Part shown: in pieces, positions 16,901-24,868 of the stretch
How positions within the stretch are numbered: the first letter of the stretch is position 1
Layout of the letters: every line of letters starts with the position of its first letter
Origin: Methylacidiphilales bacterium
GTDB taxonomy: Bacteria > Verrucomicrobiota > Verrucomicrobiia > Methylacidiphilales > UBA1321
Reading direction: 5' to 3'
Assembly (NCBI GenBank): GCA_026225555.1
Contig: JAMFSY010000089.1
Location: forward strand, 1-64,000
DNA length: 64,000 nucleotides
Made by a program: the position numbers and the translations under genes
The notes under the pieces: model-generated
Told to the model about the DNA's origin: nothing
The model's input: only the letters and a program-made list of their open reading frames with translations
The model's database searches: none

Positions 16901-18388
16901 GGTGTCGATGAGATCGGTTGCTTTGTCGATTTCGGCATCGACTCGGCGCGTGTCTTGCAGAGCCTGCAACAGGCGACCCTTTTGATGGAACCGGGAAAAG
17001 CCCCCGCGCCAATCGCGGACCAAACGCTGCCGCTGACCGAGGCGGAGAAGGGGCTGTGGCTTCTTTCCTCGCTGAACGAAAACGCGGCGCGCGCCTATCG
17101 CGAGGCGGTCACGCTATCGCTCACCGGCCATCTCGATTGGGATAGCCTGGCCAAGGCGGTGCAAACCGTGGTCAATCGTCATGGAGCCCTGCGTACGACC
17201 ATCGAAGGCGATGGCTACACACAAATCGTGCATCCCCGGCACGCTTTCGATCTCGGCTTCACCGATTTTTCCGATCTACCCCCCGAGCGCGCGGCCACGG
17301 AAGCGGCGCGGAAATTGGCTGAACTGGAAGCTGGAACTTTCGCGGGAATGACCGGCCCCTTTCTCGTGGGACATCTGCTCAAGATCGATGCGACTCATCA
17401 TCAACTCGTTCTTATTTTTCATCACGTCGTGGGCAATGGCCCCTCTTACTGGGTCTTCCTGGAGGAGCTTGCCGCGCTTTATGGGGCCTACACGGGCGGC
17501 CCATCGGTAACGCTGCCGCCGGCATTTCCTTTCTCCGAATTCGTCGAAAAACGGCAGCTTTATGAGATGTCCGAGGCCCGCGAGGAAGCGGAGGCTTTTT
17601 GGCTGAAGCAAATGCAGGGCGGTGTCCCCGGACTCGACCTGCCCTACGATCACGCGCTGCCGCCCGAGCTGACTTATCTCGGCGCGCGCGAGGAAATCGT
17701 GCTGGAACCGGAACTGACGGACGCTCTCAAGAAAATCGGCGCGGCTCACCGCTGCTCGCTCTTCACGGTGCTTCTCGGCGCGTACGGGGTCATGCTCCAC
17801 CGGCTCGCCGGGCAGGATGATCTTATCGTCGGTGTGCCCTTCGATAGCCCCATTCGGACAGAAGGGGAGGGGCGGAATCTTTTCGCAAACACGACGAACA
17901 TGCTGCCCTTGCGCAGCGGCCTGATTGAGGGGAGCAGCTTTCTCGATTATCTGGCTCAGGTGAAAAGTCAGGTGCTGGCGGCGTCCGAACATCAGGATTA
18001 TTTCTTTGGCCACCTGATCGGCAAATTGAAGCTGCCGCGCGACCCGGCGCGCGCGCCCTTCTTCAATGTCGTCTTTAATTTGGAGACGGGAGAATTCCAT
18101 CGCAGTTTCCCGCAACTGGAGATGGCGCTCGAGACGAAGGATGTGCCCTATCGCGGCCCGCGCAATGCCGCGATGTTTGACCTTTATCTCAACGCTGCGG
18201 AAAAGAAGAACGGTGAAATCCTGGTGCAATGCGATTACAACACCGCGCTACTCTCCTCCGAGACGATGCGGCGTTGGCTGGGCCATTACCGCGCGCTGTT
18301 GTTGGGCATCGCGGAGGGACCGGCGCAGTTGGTCTCGCAGCTTCCGTTTACCGCTTCCGGTAACCCCGGCGCATTGGCACCGTCTTAA
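13958..18388 (+). CDS. PKS/NRPS hybrid: ACP-aminotransferase-luciferase-like monooxygenase-C
   Basis: 1476 residues. ACP at 1-80 with LGFDSLLLTQ (Ser40). After a Pro/Ala linker, a class III (glutamate-1-semialdehyde-type) PLP aminotransferase spans about 200-650: AFCSTGSEAV, LILDEIITGFR and YGKIIGGGMPIGA with the PLP Lys471. A luciferase-like FMN monooxygenase of the natural-product type spans about 672-1010 (MEFSLYFFGNYD, AVWLPERHFH, ISIATGWHPNDF). A condensation domain spans about 1018-1465 and reads HHVVGNG at 1155-1161, with Asn in place of the usual Asp. Expected role: carry the beta-keto chain, aminate it at C3, oxidise it (alpha-hydroxylation is known for such domains), then condense it with the next amino acid. 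Confidence 0.92.
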   Translation: MSARYAAIEAEVKSVFKNLSGRELGPADQTATFFDLGFDSLLLTQASQSLRQKFGVKITFRQLMENLVTIESVTKYMDEQVPADKFSAPVITAAPASVSASPQSPSTASDGGQRDDLIDRIMKRQFEVMNQQLDLLRVNGVVPEPVPERNGNAAAAKVPIPPPAATVPRSEATARFGPFKPIDRSPTGGLTVRQQAHLDQLTKAYVERTARSKAHTQKHRKHLSDPRTVAGFRQTWKEMVYPIVVKRSDGSRFWDIDGNEYIDLTMGFGTNLFGHSPGFITRALTHRLKRGVEVGPQSPLAGKVAALMCELTGMERAAFCSTGSEAVLAAVRLARTITGRTKIATMSGYHGINDEVLVRAAVVDGVRRPVPVAPGIPQHIVSEVLVLDYGTPESLELLRAHAHELAAVLVEPVPSRRPELQPVEFLREVRKITAASETVLILDEIITGFRVHPGGIQALWGIEADLATYGKIIGGGMPIGALCGKAKYMDALDGGHWQYDDDSSPEVGMTFFAGTYVRHPLAVRAALSILTRLKREGRALQDGLSDSTARFAHELNTYFEQEHVPMRVTWFRSMIYFAFQQEFKYSNLLFFHLRLRGIHIWEGRPIFLSTAHTDGEIDFIIRVFKESVEALREGGFIPQPGSVKRTTSVVVPPLPKPLPPAIVRHPKRSQAMEFSLYFFGNYDAAYRDDKYSLLKDASAFADKNGFTAVWLPERHFHAVGGFSPNASLLACALSSVTSKLQLRGGSVVLPLHHPVRVAEEWSVADNLSQGRTAISIATGWHPNDFVFAPEAFADRRQIALKNLDIIQRLWRGETVNMPTPGGDNLPVTLHPLPKQRELPVWLTCIHKDSYTEAGRRGLNVLGYLMNQTVDELAEKIAAYREGRRAAGLDPATGHVTTLLFTYLDESVEKAREVARGPLCEYLRSYLDNSQKKIEKQIGQVEVDEEDLNYLTNRSCDDYFNGKSLIGTPASCAMVVERLKKIGVDEIGCFVDFGIDSARVLQSLQQATLLMEPGKAPAPIADQTLPLTEAEKGLWLLSSLNENAARAYREAVTLSLTGHLDWDSLAKAVQTVVNRHGALRTTIEGDGYTQIVHPRHAFDLGFTDFSDLPPERAATEAARKLAELEAGTFAGMTGPFLVGHLLKIDATHHQLVLIFHHVVGNGPSYWVFLEELAALYGAYTGGPSVTLPPAFPFSEFVEKRQLYEMSEAREEAEAFWLKQMQGGVPGLDLPYDHALPPELTYLGAREEIVLEPELTDALKKIGAAHRCSLFTVLLGAYGVMLHRLAGQDDLIVGVPFDSPIRTEGEGRNLFANTTNMLPLRSGLIEGSSFLDYLAQVKSQVLAASEHQDYFFGHLIGKLKLPRDPARAPFFNVVFNLETGEFHRSFPQLEMALETKDVPYRGPRNAAMFDLYLNAAEKKNGEILVQCDYNTALLSSETMRRWLGHYRALLLGIAEGPAQLVSQLPFTASGNPGALAPS

Positions 18389-18400
18389 GACGGTACGTGA

Positions 18401-20260
18401 ATGATGAACGATCCTTATCTCCCTTTTAATTCACTGCCGGAATGGTTCGAGCATCAGGCCCGCACCACTCCCGATGCCATCGCTGTGGTGGTCGATGAAG
18501 GTGGTGAAAAGCGGATCACCTACGCCGAGCTGAATGGGCGGGCTAATCGATTGGCGCGCAGGCTTCAAAAACTGGGCGTGGGCCCGGAGAAAGTCGTGGC
18601 CATTTGTCTGGGCCGGACGCTCGATTTGATTGTCGGACTTCTCGGCATCATGAAAGCCGGCGGCGCTTATCTGCCGATCGATCGTGATCTGCCTCGCGAC
18701 CGGCAGGCCCTCATGCTCGACGACGCGCAGCCGACCGTGCTGCTGACCCAGCGGGATTTACAGGCGAGCCTTCCAGCCACCAGCGCCAGCATTTTCATTT
18801 GCGATGAAGAGCAGGAGCGAAACGCGCTCGCGGCTGAAAGCGACGCCGATGTGCCCGCCCAAATCACGGGGGATCATCTGGCTTACGTGATGTATACGTC
18901 CGGCTCGACCGGGACGCCGAAGGGTGTGGAAATTCCGCATCGCGCCCTGGTGAATTTTCTCGCCTCCATGCAGGAGAAGCCGGGCATGAAGAGCAGCGAC
19001 GTCCTCGTGGCCATCACCACGGTCTCCTTCGACATCGCGGGCCTGGAGATTTTTCTGCCTCTGGTCACGGGCGCGCGCCTGATTTTTCTGGGGCGCGACG
19101 ATGTCGCCGATGGCTTCCGCATTATCCATCATCTGGAGCGCCATCAGGCGACCGTTCTTCAGGCGACGCCCTCGACGTGGCGCATGTTGCTCGATGCCAA
19201 ATGGGCCGGCAAACCCGACTTGAAAATGCTTTGTGGTGGGGAGGGGCTTCCACGCGAATTGGCGAATCAACTTCTGGCCAAGGGTAGTGAACTTTGGAAC
19301 ATGTACGGTCCGACCGAGACGACCATCTGGTCCGCCATCGCCAAGATTGAGCCGGGAGCGGGCCTGATCACCATCGGCGAGCCAATTGCGAATACCCAGT
19401 TGCACATCCTCGATACCCAGCTTCAGCCGGTCCCGCCGGGCGTTCCCGGCGAACTGCATATCGGCGGTCTCGGTCTTGCGCGCGGTTATCGCGGTCGTCC
19501 GGAGCTTACGGCAGAGCGATTCATTCCCGATTCCTTTTCCAGCCTGCCGGGCGCGCGCCTCTATAAGACCGGCGATCTCGCTCGCGTGCGTGGCGGGCAG
19601 ATCGAGGTGCAGGGGCGGATCGATCATCAGGTCAAGATTCGCGGATACCGCATTGAGCTCGGCGAGATCGAGTCCCGGCTCGGTGAATATCCGGCGATTA
19701 AGGAAAGCGTGGTCGTCGCTCACGAGGTCGCGCCCGGGCGGAAACAGTTGGTGGCCTACTTCGTTCTGCGGCCAGAAGCCGCCGTGCCGGAAATGGGGCA
19801 GTTGATTGCCGAGCTACGCGGATTTCTTGGTCAGAAATTGCCCGACTACATGATTCCCAGTTTCTTTGAGATGCTCACCGCGTTGCCGCTGACGCCCAAT
19901 GGGAAAATCAATCGCAAGGCGTTGCCGGCCCCGCGTCTCGAAGCGGCGCGGGCCAGTCGTCCCTACGCGACTCCGCAAGGCCCGATCGAGACGAAGCTGG
20001 CGGAAATCTGGGCCGAAATCCTGGGCCGGGATCAGATCGGTCGGGATGATAATATTTTCGAAATTGGCGGCGATTCCTTGCTCATTTTTCGCATCGCCGC
20101 ACGCGCCAACGAAGCCTCATTGCCGTTGACTGTCCGCCAATTTTTCCAGTATCGCACCATCGGTGAACTGGCGGCGCAGGTGGGAGACACGGAAGCTGCC
20201 GAGGCTGGTCCCGCCCTGGTGGCAGTCTCGCGGCAGGCCTATCGTCGCGCCGCGTCATGA
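18401..20260 (+). CDS. NRPS module A-T, predicted glycine
   Basis: 619 residues; starts at ATG 18401 or the adjacent ATG, 12 bases after the preceding stop. Adenylation domain at about 15-515: MYTSGSTGTPKGVE, FDIAGLEIFLP, NMYGPTETTIW, LYKTGDLARV, GRIDHQVKIRGYRIELGEIE, NGKINRKALP. T domain with IGGDSLLIF (Ser559). By-eye alignment to the GrsA pocket gives D-I-L-Q-L-G-M-I-W, closest in my recollection to codes reported for glycine; this is less certain than the threonine call. It has no condensation domain; the one ending the previous protein would act on this T domain. Its stop overlaps the next start. Confidence 0.92.
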   Translation: MMNDPYLPFNSLPEWFEHQARTTPDAIAVVVDEGGEKRITYAELNGRANRLARRLQKLGVGPEKVVAICLGRTLDLIVGLLGIMKAGGAYLPIDRDLPRDRQALMLDDAQPTVLLTQRDLQASLPATSASIFICDEEQERNALAAESDADVPAQITGDHLAYVMYTSGSTGTPKGVEIPHRALVNFLASMQEKPGMKSSDVLVAITTVSFDIAGLEIFLPLVTGARLIFLGRDDVADGFRIIHHLERHQATVLQATPSTWRMLLDAKWAGKPDLKMLCGGEGLPRELANQLLAKGSELWNMYGPTETTIWSAIAKIEPGAGLITIGEPIANTQLHILDTQLQPVPPGVPGELHIGGLGLARGYRGRPELTAERFIPDSFSSLPGARLYKTGDLARVRGGQIEVQGRIDHQVKIRGYRIELGEIESRLGEYPAIKESVVVAHEVAPGRKQLVAYFVLRPEAAVPEMGQLIAELRGFLGQKLPDYMIPSFFEMLTALPLTPNGKINRKALPAPRLEAARASRPYATPQGPIETKLAEIWAEILGRDQIGRDDNIFEIGGDSLLIFRIAARANEASLPLTVRQFFQYRTIGELAAQVGDTEAAEAGPALVAVSRQAYRRAAS

Positions 20261-23253
20261 GTAGCGAACTCACGGCCTCGAAGCGACTCCCGACGATAGA
20301 CCCTTCGTCCGCCGGTGAGGCCGAGGTCTTCGTCATGCCGTGCTCGGTGAGCCAGAAGCGCTTCTGGCTCCTGGAACAAATTTCACCCGGCAATACCGCG
20401 CTCAATATTCCGATCGCCCTGAAGTTGAGCGGTTCGTTGGAGATCGATATCCTGGCGCGCGCCTTGAACGCCATGGTCGCGCGTCACGAGATTCTGCGGA
20501 CCCACTTCGCGCAGGTGGAAGGCGAACCGAAGCAGATCATCTCGCCCGAAGTCTCGATCAAGCTTCACCGGATTGATCTGGGTAATCTGCCGGAGGAGCA
20601 GCACGCGGAGCGTATCCGTGGGGAAATGGATGAAGAGGTGAAGAAACCGTTGCCCCTGGCCGAGGCTCCGCTGCTGCGCGCGACTTTGGTGAGATTATCG
20701 GTTTCGGAAAGTGTGTTGATGCTGACCGCGCATCACATCATCAGCGATGGCTGGTCTAATGGCATCCTCGTGCGTGAGCTGGGGGCTTTTTACGATGCCT
20801 TTCTAAATGGCAGGAAGCCCGACCTTCCGCCATTGGCGATTCAATATGCTGATTATGTTTTGTGGCAGGAGGAATGGCTCAAGACGCCGCAATTCCAAAA
20901 GCAACTGGGTTATTGGGACGAGGCTTTGGCAGGCGAACTTCCGGTGCTTGATTTCCCGACCGACTTTCCCCGGTCAACTGGCTCGACTCGACCAACCGGA
21001 TCGGCTGGGCAGTCGCATACGGCCATTCTTGAAAGCCTGCTGCTGCCGTTGTCGGTAAGCGACGCCCTCAAGCGCTTTTGCGTCGAGGAGGGCGTGACCC
21101 TTTTCATGATTTTCTACAGCGCTTATATCGCGCTGCTGCATCGCTACACGGGCCGGACGAATTTCATGGTGGGAACCACGGCGGCCAATCGCAATCAACC
21201 TGACCTGGAAAATCTCATCGGACTTTTCGCCAACATTCTTATCCTTCGTTCCGACGTTTCTGGAAAGATGACCTTTCGCGAATTTCTCGTGCGGCAGCGC
21301 GATGCTTCGCTGAGTACTTTCGCCAATCACGAAGCACCGTTCGAGAGCGTGCTGGAGCGATTACAGCAACGCAAAAATGGCGTCCCGAAGACGCTGCTTC
21401 AGACTCATTTTCTCTATCAGCGCGCCTTCATGCAGCCGATCGCCATTGGCGACCTCGCGATTCGTCCGCTCTACTCGATCAGTCCGGGTTCCACGTTCGA
21501 ATTGACTTTCGGCATCGTGGAAAGAGCAGAGGGCATCCGGCTGCAGATGGAATATCACACCCAGCTTTACCGCGCCTCGACCATCCGCCGCCTGTTGCTT
21601 CACTTCCAGGCGCTGCTCGAAGCGGTTATCGCGCGACCGGAAACGTCGATCGAGGATTTGCCGATTTTTGCCGCGAACGAGCGGGAGGAACTGGAGTCCA
21701 CATTGCCCTCCAAAGCAGCTCCAAAGGCGGAACCCCGCCCGGTCTTCGATCCATCGGCTCTCATGGCCGAGCTTGACCGGCAGCTTGAACAGCATTTTAA
21801 AAAAAGCGGCGCGCCCTTTATGCCGACGGTTGGACTACCCGCCGGGGCCGTTTTGATTGCGCTGGATGACCAGCGGCGGTTATTGCCGAAGGGAATTCCG
21901 GGGGACGTTTATCTGGCTCACGGTTTTGCAGACTTGGGCAATTCCCCGTCCGGCGAACTCGTTTCTGGTCCATCGGATGCGGCCACGCTGCTTCCTCTGC
22001 TCAAGACGGGATTCATCGGACGGAACGCGGAGGAGGGCGGAGTCGAGTTGTGGGGTCGCGCGGAAGATATCGTATGTCTTCCAACTTTTCGCGTGAATCG
22101 CCGCGCGGCGGAACTTCAGCGAAATCTCCTTCCGTCTCCGTCGGCATCGAAGAAAATCGTTTCGGATGACTCCTCCCTCGCAGGGGCTTTGCATCAACAA
22201 TTGATCGAGGTGTGGCGGGAGGTCCTCAAAATCTCGGATTTCACCATCCACGATAATTTTTTTGACCTGGGCGGCACTTCCTTTCTCGCCTTGCGGATGA
22301 TGCTGCAAGCCGGGAAGCTTTGCGGTCGTCCGTTGCCTCTTTCGCTTTTGCTGACGGGTGCCACCGTGGCAAATCTTGCGCGGTATATCATCGAAGCCAA
22401 TAACGCGAATAACGCCGCGACCCCGCTCATTCCACTTCAGCCGAAAGGCTCGCGGGCGCCGCTTTTCTTTTTGCATGGCGACTGGATGGGGGGCGGTTTT
22501 TATTGCCAGCGGCTTTCGCGGCAACTGGGGGAGGATCAGCCCTTCTATGTGCTGCCGCCTAATCTGACTTCCTTCCGGCTGGAGGAAATGGCGGCGTATC
22601 ATCTGGCGGCGGTTCGAAAACAGTCGCCGCACGGTCCTTACATTCTGAGTGGTTATTGCATCGGCGCCCTCATCGCGATGGAGATGGCGCGGCAATTGGT
22701 GGCTGAGGGTGAGACCGTCGCCCATCTCTTTCTTATCGATCCTCCGCTGTGGAGCGTGGGCTGGCTGCGCGGACTCTGGCCCTGGGTGGATCGCATCGGC
22801 AACGCCAGGAAATGGAATCTCGAAAGAAAAATCGACTTCTTTGATCGTTACGGCGTCTCAACCAATCGTTGGTTGAAAAGACCGTGGCGCAGCAAGGTAA
22901 AGTCTCTGCTTCACCGCTTTGGTCGCTCGGAAAACGGCTCCGCTTCGGATCTTTTCGCAACGGATTCCATTGAGGAACAGGAGGTGATCGGAGGCCTCGA
23001 CGACTCGGCCTACTACCTCGCTTATCGCCTTTACCGAATCAAGCCTTTGGAGGTTCCCGCGACCTTTCTGTTTCCGGAGTCGACTCCGTTGGAGCGTCTT
23101 TCCAACTTGGCCCATGCGAGCAAAATGGATCCTGCCCAATACCAAGTGGAGATATTGCCGGGAACCCATACCACTTGCGTGACCACGCATCTCCCCGCCC
23201 TGGCAAAAAAGCTGGAAAAGGGCCTGGGTGAGATTTCAGCCGAAGGACGTTAA
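20257..23253 (+). CDS. Terminal NRPS module C-(vestigial A)-T-TE
   Basis: 998 residues. A condensation domain (about 28-460) has an intact HHIISDG (His159-His160, Asp164). Where a full A domain should stand there are only about 100 residues resembling an A-domain C-terminal part (about 527-625). A carrier domain follows with LGGTSFLAL (Ser675). A type I thioesterase (about 722-990) opens with LFFLHGDWMGGGFY; its nucleophile elbow is GYCIG with Cys801 rather than Ser, then FLIDPP and PGTHTTC supply the likely Asp and His. As last gene of the operon it should release the product. It ends before a stem-loop shared with the convergent gene. Confidence 0.9.
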   Translation: MSSELTASKRLPTIDPSSAGEAEVFVMPCSVSQKRFWLLEQISPGNTALNIPIALKLSGSLEIDILARALNAMVARHEILRTHFAQVEGEPKQIISPEVSIKLHRIDLGNLPEEQHAERIRGEMDEEVKKPLPLAEAPLLRATLVRLSVSESVLMLTAHHIISDGWSNGILVRELGAFYDAFLNGRKPDLPPLAIQYADYVLWQEEWLKTPQFQKQLGYWDEALAGELPVLDFPTDFPRSTGSTRPTGSAGQSHTAILESLLLPLSVSDALKRFCVEEGVTLFMIFYSAYIALLHRYTGRTNFMVGTTAANRNQPDLENLIGLFANILILRSDVSGKMTFREFLVRQRDASLSTFANHEAPFESVLERLQQRKNGVPKTLLQTHFLYQRAFMQPIAIGDLAIRPLYSISPGSTFELTFGIVERAEGIRLQMEYHTQLYRASTIRRLLLHFQALLEAVIARPETSIEDLPIFAANEREELESTLPSKAAPKAEPRPVFDPSALMAELDRQLEQHFKKSGAPFMPTVGLPAGAVLIALDDQRRLLPKGIPGDVYLAHGFADLGNSPSGELVSGPSDAATLLPLLKTGFIGRNAEEGGVELWGRAEDIVCLPTFRVNRRAAELQRNLLPSPSASKKIVSDDSSLAGALHQQLIEVWREVLKISDFTIHDNFFDLGGTSFLALRMMLQAGKLCGRPLPLSLLLTGATVANLARYIIEANNANNAATPLIPLQPKGSRAPLFFLHGDWMGGGFYCQRLSRQLGEDQPFYVLPPNLTSFRLEEMAAYHLAAVRKQSPHGPYILSGYCIGALIAMEMARQLVAEGETVAHLFLIDPPLWSVGWLRGLWPWVDRIGNARKWNLERKIDFFDRYGVSTNRWLKRPWRSKVKSLLHRFGRSENGSASDLFATDSIEEQEVIGGLDDSAYYLAYRLYRIKPLEVPATFLFPESTPLERLSNLAHASKMDPAQYQVEILPGTHTTCVTTHLPALAKKLEKGLGEISAEGR
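21838..22131 (+). other. Vestigial adenylation-domain C-terminal part
   Basis: Residues about 527-625 of the terminal module. Degenerate versions of late A-domain cores are in correct order: KGIPGDVYLAHG corresponds to core A6 (GVPGELYIGG), LLKTGFIGR to A7 (YRTGDLAR), and LWGRAEDIVCLPTFRVNRRA to A8 (GRIDHQVKIRGFRIEL). Cores A1-A5, which hold the ATP and amino-acid sites, and the A10 Lys are missing. The frame is open throughout, so this is domain decay or remodelling within a living protein rather than a broken gene. Confidence 0.7.
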
Positions 23254-23262
23254 CCTATCTTA

Positions 23263-23298
23263 CTCCCTCGTTCCGACTAAAACCTGGAAACGAGAGAG
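23263..23298. terminator. Stem-loop between convergent TE and flavin-oxidoreductase genes
   Basis: CTCCCTCGTTCC (23263-23274) pairs imperfectly with GGAAACGAGAGAG (23286-23298) around a short loop. It lies in the 66-base gap between two genes that end towards each other, the right place for a two-way terminator, though it lacks a long T-run. Confidence 0.4.
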
Positions 23299-23319
23299 CT
23301 TAACGAGGAGGCGCTAAGA

Positions 23320-24795
23320 TTAGACCTTGCCGCTCTTGATTTCCTTGAGGCGGGGGGCGTCCTCGAAGGTCTTGTAATAATCATCCAGCGGGTAGCAACC
23401 CGAGCGAAGTCCGTTGCGCGGCGCGGTCGTGCAATCGCTGAAGGTGCGGCAGATCAATTTTGGCTCGAGCAGCTTCCCGGCGGAAGTCGCATCGGCGAGC
23501 ATATGCGGATAGGAAAGCACCATACGGCCCAGTCCGACGAAATCGACATGGCCCTCACGCAGGTAATACTGCGCGACATGCGGCAGATATTCCTGGAGAT
23601 AGGAATAGGCGGAGCCGACAAGGAGCAACTTCGGGAAGGCGGCCTTCAATTCCTGCACCACTTTGATCTGGCGCACCACGGAGATGAGCGGGTCCTCGTG
23701 CGGCTGATAACCGTCCGAGGGCGGATAAGCGGCGGGCCGCTGGATGTGCGGATTGTAATAGGGACTGCCGGCGGAAAGATTGACGAGATCGACGCCGAGA
23801 TCGGAAAGTAGCTGGAGGAACTGCTTGGTTTCCGTCAGGTCGTACTCGATTGGATTTTCCTGGTTCACGCCAAAGGCGTAACGGTAGGGGAGGCAGTGCG
23901 AGAACTCCTCCGGCATGCCCGGGCCGGGTTTGCCCGGTTGAGAAAGTTCCGGATTCGGCTTGAACGGCACGAAATCGAAGGCGCTAAGGCGCACGCCGAT
24001 TCCAAGATCGGGCGCAACGGCACGAATACCTTCCACGATCTCGCGAATGAGCCGCGTCCGATTTTCAAAGGAGCCGCCATAGATGCCGGGCCGGGTGTGG
24101 GCACCGAGAAATTCGTGGAGCAGGTAGCCGTGGCAATGTTTGATGTCGACAAAATCGGCGCCGATTTCGGCGGCGATCTTCGCTGCTTCGACATAGGCGA
24201 CGACGAGTTGCTTCAGGTCATCGTCGCTGAGGATTTGGTCGTCGCTCGTGACATTGAATTTCGCGTCGAGAATCGGATGACGATACGCGATGCGCGATTC
24301 CCAGCGCTTCTTGTCATTGGGACGGCAGAACCGGCCGGAGTGCGTGAGCTGGAAGCCGATGACGAGATCGTCCGTCACGCCAAATTTCTCGCGATGCGCC
24401 GCCAGCAGGGTCTCGCGCAACTGGGCGATGCCCGCCTTGTTTTCCTGGTGGATGATCAGCTGATTCATGTTGGCGCGACCGTCGGCGCGCACCGCCATGG
24501 CTTCGCCGCCCCAGATGAGCTTTGCGCCGCTTTCGCCAAAACGTTTCCAGCGCCGGATCATCGGCTCGGTCACGCCGCCCGTCGTCGTGCCGTCCCAGCC
24601 TTCCATGGGATGAATGGCCCAGCGATTGCCGATGGTGCGATTTTTCCAAAGCACCTTTTGCCGCAGCGGGGAGGCATCGCCCTGCAGGATGGTGTCATCC
24701 ATGCCGAGGTCCAAGTTCAGACTTTGCAGATGGGCGCGGAAATCGGCCACGGTTTTAAAGGAAGCGACGCGGACAAGTTTGAAGGGAGTAGACAT
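23320..24795 (-). CDS. NADH:flavin oxidoreductase, Old Yellow Enzyme family
   Basis: 491 residues from ATG 24795. TIM-barrel FMN enzyme: [12 protein letters not shown] near residue 58, the conserved block [13 protein letters not shown] near 215, and [20 protein letters not shown] as the usual OYE signature. It is longer than classical OYEs, with an N-terminal extension of about 40 residues and a C-terminal Cys-containing tail ([13 protein letters not shown]), but no full NADPH-binding domain. The substrate is unknown. It is divergent from the GntR regulator 73 bases away, with an operator-like palindrome half between them, and the GH88/SDR pair beyond, so it likely belongs to the same sugar-acid catabolic regulon. 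Confidence 0.85.
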   Translation of the reverse strand: MSTPFKLVRVASFKTVADFRAHLQSLNLDLGMDDTILQGDASPLRQKVLWKNRTIGNRWAIHPMEGWDGTTTGGVTEPMIRRWKRFGESGAKLIWGGEAMAVRADGRANMNQLIIHQENKAGIAQLRETLLAAHREKFGVTDDLVIGFQLTHSGRFCRPNDKKRWESRIAYRHPILDAKFNVTSDDQILSDDDLKQLVVAYVEAAKIAAEIGADFVDIKHCHGYLLHEFLGAHTRPGIYGGSFENRTRLIREIVEGIRAVAPDLGIGVRLSAFDFVPFKPNPELSQPGKPGPGMPEEFSHCLPYRYAFGVNQENPIEYDLTETKQFLQLLSDLGVDLVNLSAGSPYYNPHIQRPAAYPPSDGYQPHEDPLISVVRQIKVVQELKAAFPKLLLVGSAYSYLQEYLPHVAQYYLREGHVDFVGLGRMVLSYPHMLADATSAGKLLEPKLICRTFSDCTTAPRNGLRSGCYPLDDYYKTFEDAPRLKEIKSGKV

Positions 24796-24818
24796 GGGCG
24801 GAGAGGTTAGATAATATA

Positions 24819-24835
24819 AGATATATGATATGGCG
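24819..24835. promoter_or_regulatory. Candidate GntR operator (half-conserved)
   Basis: AGATATATGATATGGCG, in the divergent gap between the oxidoreductase and gntR-type genes, shares the 12-mer GATATATGATAT with the perfect palindrome at 27763-27779 upstream of the SDR gene. Its left half and centre match; its right half diverges. Confidence 0.45.
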
Positions 24836-24868
24836 GGCCCTGCGGGCAAGTCCTATCTTCCTCCGACC

